64,000 bases of DNA, taken from positions 699,303 to 763,302 of the forward strand of contig VWZX01009114.1 in the NCBI GenBank assembly GCA_013399015.1, in the 5' to 3' direction. Numbering within the stretch: the stretch's first letter is position 1; each line of letters begins with the position of its first letter. The notes below the pieces were generated by a model that ran no database searches, had not been told where the DNA came from, and saw only the letters and a list, made by a program, of their open reading frames with translations. Positions 38,841 through 47,767 of the stretch are shown piece by piece. Position numbers and translations under genes: made by a program. This stretch comes from Galbula dea (Eukaryota; Chordata; Aves; Piciformes; Galbulidae).

Positions 38841-40196
38841 ATGTGATATCCATCTACAAGGAAGGTGGGAAGGAGAATCCAGAGAACTCCAGGCCTGTCA
38901 GCCTGACCTTGATCATTTTGAGTGCAATCACATGGCAAGTCCAGGGCAAACAAGGGATCAGGCCCAGTCAGCACAGGTTTGGGAGAGGCAGGTCCTGCTT
39001 AACTAACTTGATCTCCTTCTGTGATCAGGTGACCCTCCTTGTGGATGAGGGAAAGGCTGTAGCTGTTGTCTGCTTGGATTTTAGTGAAGTCTTTGACACA
39101 GTCTCTCACAACATCCTCCAGAAGAAGCTGGCAGCTCATGGGTTAGACAGGTTTACAATCTGCTGGATAAGGAACTGGCTAGATGGCTGAGCCCAGAGAG
39201 TAGTGGTAAATGGAGTCAAGTCCAGTTGGTGGCTGGTCCCAAGTAGTGTCCCCCAGGGCTCAGTATTGTGGCTGGCTCTGTTTAACATCTTTATTGATGA
39301 TCTGGATGAGGGGATTGAGTGCACCCTCAGTAATCTTGCGGGCAACACTAAGTTGAGAGGTAGTGTTGATCTGCTTGAGGGTAAGAAGGCTCTTCAGAGG
39401 GACCTGGATAGGTTGGATCAGTGGGCAGAGGCCAACAGAATGAGGTTTAACAAGGCCAAGGGTCGGGTCCTACATTTCATTCACAACAACCCCATGCAAC
39501 GCTATAGGCTTGGGGATGAGTGGCTGGAATATTGCCTGGCAGAGGACCTGGGGGTGCTGGTCAACAGCCAGCTGCATATGAGCCAGAAGTGTGCCCAGGC
39601 AGCCAAGAAGGCCAACAGCATCCTGGCCTGAATCAGAAATGGTGTGGCCAGCACAACCAGGGAGATGATTGTCCCCCTATACTTAGAACTGTGTTCAGTT
39701 CTGTGCCTCTCACTACAAGAAAGACTTAAGATGCACTGGAGCATGTTTAGAGGAGGGCAACAAGGCTTGTGAGGGGTCTGGAGAATAAGCTTTATAAGGA
39801 ACAGATGAGGGAACTGGAGTTGTCAGGAAGAGGAGGCTCAAGGGAGACCTTATCTCTCTCTACAACCACCTGAAGGGAGGTTGTAGCAAGATGGGGGTCA
39901 GTCTCTTCTCCCAGGCTACTAGTGAGAGGACAAGAGGAGATGGCCTCAAGCTGCATCACGGGAGGTTTCGATCAGGTATCAGGAAAAAATTCTCCACTGA
40001 AAGAGTTGTTAGGCATTGGAACATGCTGCCCAGAGACGGTGGAATGACAGTCCCTGAAGGTGTTTAAAAAGTGTACAGATGAGGTACTTAAGGACATAGT
40101 TTAGACTTAGGTACACAGTGTAGTGGCTGTTGGCAACAGGTTGATGGTTGGACTTTATGATCTTAGAGGTCTCTTTCAACCTCTGTGATTCTGTAA
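38841..40196 (+). mobile_element. CR1 LINE, 5'-truncated, with degenerate reverse-transcriptase C-terminal part and 3' end
   Basis: About 1.36 kb. The left part encodes reverse-transcriptase remnants: AVVCLDFSEVFDTVSHNIL (the aspartate-containing motif A region), PQGSVLW and LFNIFIDDLDEGIECTLS. Next comes NLAGNTKLRG where active CR1 copies have the FADD catalytic box, so the catalytic pair is lost. It then continues through the CR1 C-terminal region (ALQRDLDRLDQWAEANRMRF). An in-frame stop follows WLDG, and frames shift after about 39.63 kb. The right end is the standard CR1 tail, with GGACTTTATGATCTTAGAGG, CTCTTTCAACC and TCTGTGATTCTGTAA. It is a dead, 5'-truncated copy typical of CR1 insertion. 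Confidence 0.93.
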
Positions 40197-42628
40197 CTGG
40201 CCATTGTGCCTCTGTAGTGTGGCCTTCATGTGTTTCTGTGTCTCTTCATGTGTTTCTGTTTCTCACAGACTAAGTGCTATCCTACAGACAACTGTTTTAA
40301 GTTGTCCTATACTCCTCATGCCTTTCCTCAATGCTGACTCTATTACAATCTTCCATCCCACTGTCTTCTCCCCAAATTCAGCCTTTCGACTAGATCATGT
40401 TCTTCCATGTGCTAGCATGAGCTTAGCTGACCAGCTCCAGTCAGCCCTCCTGGCCAAATTAAGTGAGCATTCAAGGCTATTCTCACCTCCCCCTCTCCCT
40501 TCCCTGACAGGCTCTCTCTCTACCCGAAGGTTCCACCATCTGGAACACCAGTCCTCAGCTACAAATACCCAGAAGCCCTCCCAGCATTGTGAAGGAATTT
40601 CCTGACTTGAGTCAAATGCAGTTCTTGTCCTGAGAGGAAAGGACTGATGGAAATACTACCTCTTTCCCTAAGCCCTACCTCTATGTCTTCCTAAGTGACT
40701 GGTTACTCATTGTAGCTTAGCTTTGAATTTGTTTACCTCTATTTTAAAGACTACTGAAAAAGCTGTAGAATCATTTTTCTTTTAAAGGATCAAAAAGGAT
40801 TAAAACTAGAACCTATTAAAATCTTAGGGAAAAGCAAACTCTGTGACGAGGCTTCTTCACAGCAAAATAATTCAAGGAGGATTCCTATTCCCAAATACTT
40901 TGAAGTAGATTAACAGAAGTCCTGTCCATCATCTACAATACATAACTGTGCAGCTGCTTGTTGTAATTCAGGAACTACATGGAGAAAACTACCCATAGGT
41001 TTCTGTACATGTTATTTTTAGGTATGTATAATAGGCCTATTTAGTTTTCAACAGAAGCATGGGTAGTAAAGCCACCTGGAACTGAAGCTTCAGTTAAAAT
41101 AGACTAACTCTCACAAAACATTTCTACAAGAGACACACATCTCCTTATTAAGCAGGCAGTCAGAGAACTCACCTACAATCTTAAAAATTGCCTCCTCTGC
41201 ATAACTTTTGAAACAGCATTTTCCATGTCTCAGTCACCACACTTATTACCTGGCTCTACAGTATACAATGCTTTAAAGCAGCTTCTTTTCAACTTCAGGT
41301 GGTGAGCTAGATGGGGAAAAAAAATGGAAAGTAGTATTTTGAGAAAAAGGGACACAACTGAAGTCAGTGTTCATTTGCAAAAGCTGTCAGACCCTAATCA
41401 AATAGACATAGAAAAGCATAATACAATTTAGGAAACAGTATTCAATTTAAGTTAAAAAAAATATCAAATGCCTCTTGAAGTGAACAACCATTTGCTAACA
41501 TTGTTTATGCCACAAAATTGAAAGAGCTTTAAGTCTCGTTTTGCAAGTATCCTCTCACCTTAAAAAGACTGCCACAAGCAGAAACATCAATAAGAACGTT
41601 TGACAGTTTTGTAAAAGTCTGCTCCACAAAATTCAGGGTCAAGAGATACAAATTTACTACCTGTTAACATATTTTATAATTAACTCAGATTGGTATTAGA
41701 GTTCAGAAGTTAAACTTCTCTAGGTCGGGGTCTCACCTGTCAATGTGACTCTCCAGTACCACAAATCTAGGTTTCCACACCAATTAAATGTGGTACATGC
41801 ATAGCATAAAGCAAACTCACTCTTATTTATGGCCAGAAAGTGGAAAGCAAGCTATTCAGAATGTAGACATCCTTTTGCCCTGGTTCTTGAAGCCTGAAAT
41901 GTGCCCCAACAGCTCCCCCCTTAGGGAGCTGCAGAAAAAGAAAATCTGGAAGTCTGGTCCCTTCGTCACTCAGCTTCAGAGTGAGAATAAAAGGAGTTGG
42001 GGCTTGTTTTGAAACAGCTACCACGTTGATATGATTGCTTTACCTAATACTCCATACAAAAAGTTATAAACTGATCAGGAAAAAAATTGACTGTATTCTA
42101 AATATGCTTCCTAATTGTATGTAAAAAATGAAATGGCTGTTTCACTCAGTTTATGCATTTAGAAAAACTGCTTAGGTTAGTTTATAACCTCAACTTTAAG
42201 AACTTGAATTATGAAAAAATGTATGACAGTACTATATTACCATCATTGGTAAACATATCACATTCTGACTCCTCTTCCTATTGGCAAAGGTATGAAACCA
42301 AATTATTTACAGTAACTGTTTCTTTTCTTTGCCCCTTCAGCAAAGTGAAACATAGCACCAAAAAGAGAACTGATCTGATCTTTCTTCCTAATTTTTCAAG
42401 ATACTCAGAGCACTACTTTCAAATTTGCCTGTGCTTTAGCTACTCAAGTTTGCATTTCTAACATAGCCACAGTATGTTTTACTTCTAACAATGGACATAT
42501 CTAACTACAAATCAGTTGATTATACCACATCCACCAGTGAACAGTCATTCAGAGTGGTATTCCATACTAACAGTGCATATAAATTACAGATGAAAACATG
42601 AACTGGAAAACTACAAGGTGAAATTCTT
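40197..42628 (-). other. CASP3: CASP3 3' UTR and flanking intergenic DNA
   Basis: Part of this stretch, adjoining the CASP3 stop codon, must be the CASP3 3' UTR. No canonical AATAAA on the minus strand was found close to the stop, and only variant signals such as TATAAA (near 42180) were noted. The polyadenylation site is therefore not placed. A 20-base tandem duplication lies at its left edge. No other gene was seen. Confidence 0.5.
40225..40264. repeat. 20-base tandem duplication
   Basis: Two adjacent copies of TTCATGTGTTTCTGTGTCTC differ by one base. It starts 29 bases after the CR1 tail. Confidence 0.85.
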
Positions 42629-42855
42629 TCAGCAAGGGAAGTAAAATTCTTTGGTGAGCATAGAGACAATGCATGGAATCTGTTTCTTTGCATTGAAATC
42701 CTGCCTCGTGGAGCAGGACTCGTACTCTGCCACTCTGCGATTTACACGAGTTAAAATCTGCAGGAGCTCAAGTTTTCTTGCATGTTCCTTCAGCATTTTA
42801 CACAGGGACTGAATAAACCAGGAGCCTTCAGCTGAATTCCTCCAAGAGTAATAGC
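42629..42855 (-). CDS. CASP3: CASP3 exon 7: small subunit C-terminal exon with stop
   Basis: 227 coding bases giving residues 208-282 and a TGA stop at 42631-42629. It contains YYSWRNSAEGSWFIQSLC, LTRVNRRVAEYES and KKQIPCIVSMLTKEFYF. The acceptor is CTTCCACAG. The 3' UTR continues to lower coordinates. Confidence 0.97.
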
Positions 42856-45800
42856 CTGTGGAAGACAGAGATGTCAATGGAGCAGCCTCTTATTGACAGA
42901 GGGCAGGGCAGCAATTAGGGGAACAAACAACAGCAAACAATGTTTTAACATTGAAACTCAAAACCACTAATCAACAGATCAATAATCTTCCCAAATTCCG
43001 ACTCAAAGGATTTTCTAATCCTCTCATCTTTTCTAATCTAAGAAAACTTTAGGTAGGTAAAGAAATAAAAGACAGGAAAGCTATCTTCTGCTGCAACAGT
43101 CTCAGCCATTAATCATTTACTGCTTCTACATGCTTACAAAGGAGAGGTGGCAGGACAGATAGAGCCAAGTTGCAAAACAGATTTTGGTGTCACTACCTAC
43201 AGTATTACATGCATGAATTAAAGACTGGAACCTACTTCTGCTAACTGGTAACATGAAGGGTTCTGCCACTACTAGTTTTGCTTAAGGATGCAATGAAAAT
43301 AAGAGTGGATAGGCAAATAATTTGCTGATGTTTTTTACCACTTCTGTATATGCATCTACAGGGATCTGTTTTGTTCTTTCAGATTTAGTAACATCTTTTA
43401 CTTCCTGCTGCACAGTATTTGCACAACTCAGATTAATTTAATACCAGATGAACATTTGAGGGTTTGCTAGTGAGAAAAATGATGAGAAAGAGTCAGGGTT
43501 TGTTTTTATTTGGTTGGTTTGGGGTTTTTTTGTGGGAACTAAGGATAGCAATTACCTCAGAAAAATGAAATCATGGGAGAAAAAATGACTGAGGGAACAA
43601 AATTCCTATTTCCATGTTAGAGAACAAACAAAGTAGTCACTCACCGACTAGAGAACTGCAAACTGTCATTTGCAGAATCAATACAAGCTCATATATAGAT
43701 ACAATTTAAGGAACAAAACTTTCTTTGCAAGTCTCTCACCTGGGGCTGTAGAATATGCATAAAGGAAGTCTGCTTCTACAGGTATTTTCTGGCACATTGT
43801 TTCTTCTGATCCACTGTCTGCCTCAATGCCAGAATCTAATTCTGTCCCTCTACAAGCCTATTTGGTGGAAAGAATGGTAAATAAAATAAAGAAATAAAGA
43901 CAGTGATCACCACTGGAATACTAGTTTTTTGTTTTGTTTTAAAGATGAGAAACAAGGATTAAAAACCTGCAAGAATAACAATTTATATGTTCACATTTCC
44001 ACTAGACAGACTCAGAAGAAAAGTAACTAGCATTTAAACCAACTCGGTTGGGCTGAGATAGATATTAATTCAAAAGTGCATTCAGAAACTCACTAAAATA
44101 TTGACCAGTGCTCAGATAGATTTTACTTAACCCACAGAATTAAGGTAACACAATCTCAGCTATTTCAAATACTGCCTACCTAACAGGGCAGACTGTGCCA
44201 CTGTTAAACATAAAGAGAATCTTACTCTGAAAAGAATACCATTTAAATCAGGTTTAGGAATAATTCCATTTTTTTTGCACTAATAATTAATGGGAAACAA
44301 TTTTCTTTTAAGCATCCAGCTAACTTGATGATCATTGTTCAGCTGTACATCACCTGAATGAAAAAGAGCTTGGGCTTTCCTGCTAAACTTCTGCACCTGT
44401 CACCTCTGAAGAGGCTTGTCAGTGCTTTCAGTTCAAGAGGGCCATCTGTACCATAGATTAATCCTTCATCACCATGGCTTAGCAAAACACAAACAAAACT
44501 GCTTCGCTTGCTGTGGTCTTCTTCAGCAACTGGAAAGAAACAAAAGAAAGAATGATCTTAACTTCTTGCACTCCCTAAAAGCTTTGAACATTTGATGCTT
44601 CCTATGTGACAGAAGTCTTTAAGAACAAACTCCTGTGTTTAGAAACCTCCAACAAAACAAGTGAGCCTACTTTACTTCAGGAGGTTGGACACACAAACTC
44701 TTAAATTAAAGGCCAATCCTACCCATTCTAAGACTTGGCCACAGCCTAGACCGAGAACACTATGTTCCCACAACATCTCAAAGGTACAGCAGGGACCTAG
44801 GTAGTAGCATTACACCCTTCTCTCTCTCTCTCTCTCTCTCTCATTCTTGTCCAGTAGGAAGGTCTAAAGATTTTTCAAGCCTCTGCATTTTGTGCTTGAA
44901 GACATTAAAGCTTGATATAAAGTGTTTGTAGATTTCTTTTTTCCATCTTGTGGTATGCAAAGAGCACACAATGCATATTCTCTGATGCCTTTTGTTTCCT
45001 GACATGGTGGGGCTTGTACTTGAGGGCCAAGATGATTCTTTTAAGTACATGGAAAGACAAATATGGTTTAAAAGAAAGGATTTGAAAGGAATTCTGAGTG
45101 GGAAACCCAAGAAGATGCAAGAGTTTGTAGATGAAAAGCGTAACAGTCCCAAAAGCTGAGCCTTCTGTTCAGAGCTTGTCAAAACACTGAATTTCTATCC
45201 TGGAGAAAACAAACTACTTAAATTTTTCTGTAATATATGGACAAGCACTGCATCTAGAAGAATCAGGAAAGACTGTTTCTGGGGAATCTACAGTTAGGCT
45301 GCCACCTGTAGTGTATTTGGAGGCCTTGTAGCATAGGTAAGGCCTCTGCCTTTACACTTTCAGCTACTGTTAAGAGACAGGCTGCAACTCTACTAACCAA
45401 TTAACCATGCCTGGGAGCATTAACTGGCACTAAAGAAACTAAAGCTATGTCAGCAAACACATGTAAGAAAAAAAAAAAAAGAAACAAAACCCAAACAGGA
45501 TTGCTGCAGGGTAACTGCCTGTTGGCAATAATCCCTGGAACACTTCTACTGCTGAACTGTGACCTGGAACACTCTGTGGAAGTGCTAGTAGGCATGAGCC
45601 ACAGTCATGCCAGAGAACTTCCCAACAGGGAACTACCACAGACTGTGTTTCAGGGCTGCAGATACCTCCAGGCACCATTTAATTTACTGGTCTAGATGTA
45701 GCCAAGTTCAAATAAAGCAGGATGAGCACAAACAGCAGTATAAAGCTCTCACTTGACAGAAGGGTGATTTGTTTGACAAGTCAAGTAAAACATGAGTTGT

Positions 45801-47748
45801 TTCTCTGTAAAAGAGTAATTCAGTCCACACAGCTGCAGTTCTGTCCTCCTGGATCAGAACACCTCTTGGGCCACACCACTAAGCCTATAGCACAGAACCC
45901 CTCTACCCAGTTAAGCAGGTTTCTTTCCAACTCACAGAGCTTCAGTGATTCCAGGGTCAGAATATAAATCAGTCTGCATTTAAGTTTCAGCCTTTTTTCC
46001 AGCCTTCTTTAGAAGATGAGAAAGGACATGGAGACAAGAGTCATGGCACAAAAGACAGAGAGACAGCAAAGATGAATAAACACAGAAACTATGATGTACA
46101 TGTCAACCTCAACAATACATTACCAGTAGGTGTGAAATATAATCTGAAAGAAGAGTGTGAGGGCTAGAGATGTATTTGGAAACAGGGATTGATTTAATGG
46201 ACACACTGAACATATTATTACTTACCATTTTTCAGTAGTTTAAAAATGTCCTCACATGAAAGATCATTGTTGATCTTTATTTTATATCCCAGCTTCATAA
46301 AAACTTCTCTGACACTTGCAGCATCCACATCTGTACCTGAGCGGGGCAACATCCCTAGACAGAAGAGAAATGTATTGGTTTTCATACAATATATATGGCA
46401 TGCTCTGACTGAGCCAAATTCTTTTCTCACTTAAACCTGTGCCAGTTTGGATTATTCCAGACCCATTCTAACAGTACAAAAAATGCACTGTTATACATGT
46501 ACACCATCTCACAGAATGTCAGGAGTTGGCCTTCTCTCTCTACCTATATTGTGGCTTTACCTACTCCTTGGGCTTGTATCTGCCTATGTACATAAAGACA
46601 TAAAAAGGATTTTATTTCCAAAACAGAAATCATGACTAAAAGATAAGACAGACTTATACTGCCTATCAGTTCCCACCCCCTGCTATACCATTACTGCTAT
46701 ACCCTAATGTGTTCCCTCTGTGCATATTTGGAAGAATTGCACTGAATGAATCACCCACATTCAAGCCACTTGATTTTAGACTGCAATAACATTTAATCTG
46801 CATATTTGATTTTGAAGAATAATACATGCCACTAGTCCATGGAAATTAAGGAAAAATAATTACAAATTTGAAAGTGGTACCTGTCTGTCTGTGGAAGTTC
46901 TTATTGTTTATTATTACACACTCCCCCATCTCTGGGTAATCCATTCTGTAACTGTAGTCTGGTAGAATTCCAGAGTCCACAGACTTGCTAGCAGGTAGAT
47001 TCTTTCTGTACAGAGACAAACTTCAGGTGTTAATTTCTGATCTCTCTTCTCTAGTTTTAAATAATAAAACAAAGTTAATTTAGGAAAACCAATGAAACTC
47101 ATAAGGTTTGCTAATTGTTGCCTGAAAGTTGCCTCAGCTAGTCTACCAATGACAGCAAGCTGTGTGATGTGGCTGACACTCTAGAGGGAAGGGATGCCAC
47201 CCAGAAGGACCTTGGCAGGCTTGAGGGACAAGCCCATGCAAACCTTATGAAGTTCAACAAGGCCAAGTGCAAGGGTTGGGCCAATCCCAAGCAAAAATAC
47301 AGTCTGGGCAATGAGTGGCTTGAGAGCAGCCCTGTGGAGAAGGACCTAGGGGTGCCTGAGGATGAAAAACTGACTATGAGCCAGCAATGTGCACTTGCAG
47401 CCCAGAAAGCCACTTACACCCTGGGCTGCATCAAAAGAAGTGTGGCCAGTGGGTCAAGGGAGGCTTCTCAGTTCCTTTTACATACAAATGGCCTGTTCTG
47501 TCAAGAGACAGAGCATTTTCCAAGTCAGCAGAACAACTGTAATCGTTGTTCGTAATTATTATAATTGAATTTATTCCTTTTAACATTATTTCTTCTATGG
47601 CTCTCACCCTCTGTTAGAGCACAAGATTCCTCAAGGCTTAAACTGAAGACTTAAACCAAAAATACCTCACTTACCCTTTGGAACTAGGAATAGACTTTGC
47701 ATCTGTTAGATCTTCCTCCAAATGTGGTCCATCTCCTTTGTCTGTCAT
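42629..47748 (-). CDS. CASP3: CASP3, caspase-3 (complete coding region, six coding exons)
   Basis: Cytosolic executioner cysteine protease that cleaves after aspartate in DEVD-type sites during apoptosis. Joining 47748-47675, 47005-46881, 46354-46226, 44529-44354, 43857-43740 and 42855-42629 gives an uninterrupted 282-residue frame. That compares with 277 in human and about 283 in chicken. Prodomain removal is expected after D35 (KSVD|SG). The catalytic pair is H128 (LLSHGDEG) and C170 (QACRG). The large/small subunit cut is expected at D182 (IEAD|SG). The substrate-binding segments SKRSSFVCVLL, YAYSTAPGYYSWRN and GSWFIQSLC are all present. CASP7 and CASP6 are excluded by the short prodomain and the C-terminal TKEFYF ending. 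The gene is divergent from PRIMPOL. Coding exons are intact with no frameshift. Confidence 0.98.
42856..43739 (-). other. CASP3: CASP3 intron 6
   Basis: 884 bases. No repeat or other feature was recognised. Confidence 0.9.
43740..43857 (-). CDS. CASP3: CASP3 exon 6: catalytic-cysteine exon and interdomain linker
   Basis: 118 bases encoding residues 169-207 plus one base. ACRG supplies the nucleophile C170. The linker IEADSGSEETMCQKIPVEAD contains the initiator-caspase cut site, and YAYSTAPG forms part of the small-subunit substrate groove. The acceptor is CCAAATAG and the donor CCAG|GTGAGA. Confidence 0.97.
43858..44353 (-). other. CASP3: CASP3 intron 5
   Basis: 496 bases, with nothing recognisable. 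It separates the Q and ACRG codons of the active-site motif. Confidence 0.9.
44354..44529 (-). CDS. CASP3: CASP3 exon 5: catalytic-histidine exon
   Basis: 176 bases encoding residues 110-168. VAEEDHSKRSSFVCVLLSHG brings the catalytic H128, followed by YGTDGPLELKALTSLFRGDR and CRSLAGKPKLFFIQ. The acceptor is CTTTCCAG and the donor CAG|GTGATG. The exon ends directly before the codons for ACRG, so the QACRG active-site pentapeptide is split by an intron. Confidence 0.97.
44819..44842. repeat. (TC)12 microsatellite
   Basis: Twelve uninterrupted TC units. The transcript strand of CASP3 reads GA. Likely polymorphic in length. Confidence 0.95.
45468..45480. repeat. A13 homopolymer
   Basis: A run of 13 adenines followed by GAAACAAAAC. 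No retroelement body was recognised beside it. Confidence 0.85.
46226..46354 (-). CDS. CASP3: CASP3 exon 4: large-subunit segment
   Basis: 129 bases encoding residues 67-109 plus one base. It begins GMLPRSGTDVDAASVREVF (mammalian GMTSRSGTDVDAA) and ends IFKLLKN. The acceptor is TCTGTCTAG and the donor AATG|GTAAGT. The RSGTDVD loop contains the arginine (R72 here, R64 in human) that helps form the S1 aspartate pocket. Confidence 0.96.
46355..46880 (-). other. CASP3: CASP3 intron 3
   Basis: 526 bases. A 20-base stretch near 46507-46526 (CACAGAATGTCAGGAGTTGG) resembles the CR1 3' terminus seen at 52.22 kb, but it is too short to call. Confidence 0.85.
46881..47005 (-). CDS. CASP3: CASP3 exon 3: prodomain cleavage site and start of the large subunit
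   Basis: 125 bases encoding residues 25-66 (KNLPASKSVDSG onward, through YRMDYPEMGECVIINNKNFH). The acceptor is CTCTGTACAG and the donor ACAG|GTACCA. SVD|SG corresponds to the mammalian ESMD|SG prodomain cut. MDYPEMG and INNKNFH are hallmark caspase-3 strands. Confidence 0.95.
47006..47674 (-). other. CASP3: CASP3 intron 2
   Basis: 669 bases, about half occupied by an antisense CR1 fragment. Both splice junctions are intact. Confidence 0.9.
47135..47475 (+). mobile_element. CR1 LINE ORF2 C-terminal fragment inside CASP3 intron 2
   Basis: The plus-strand frame reads CR1 ORF2 C-terminal sequence: GRDATQKDLGRLEGQAHANL, then MKFNKAKC, KYSLGNEWLESSPVEKDLGV and QQCALAAQKATYTLGCIKRS. It is truncated at both ends, with no CR1 3' tail. 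It is antisense to CASP3. It belongs to a different CR1 subfamily from the 38.84 kb copy, judging by the GLGxIKRSVAS-type motif. Confidence 0.88.
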
Positions 47749-47767
47749 TATGGCTCCCAATTATCAG
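47675..47767 (-). CDS. CASP3: CASP3 exon 2: 5' UTR end and start codon
   Basis: The acceptor TTTTCCAG precedes 19 bases of 5' UTR. The ATG at 47748-47746 then begins MTDKGDGPHLEEDLTDAKS, encoding 24 residues and two bases of codon 25. The donor is AAAGG|GTAAGT. This is the prodomain, which is poorly conserved between birds and mammals. It is the only ATG in frame before the acceptor. Confidence 0.93.

Larger units (their letters stand above)
44530..46225 (-). other. CASP3: CASP3 intron 4
   Basis: About 1.7 kb. It contains a (TC)12 microsatellite and an A13 run, listed separately. A 113-codon minus-strand frame near 45.0 kb has no family features and lacks usable splice context. Confidence 0.9.

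Noticed and set aside
46507..46526. CR1 3' terminus remnant in CASP3 intron 3
   Set aside because: Only about 20 bases match and no body follows. Too short to separate from chance.
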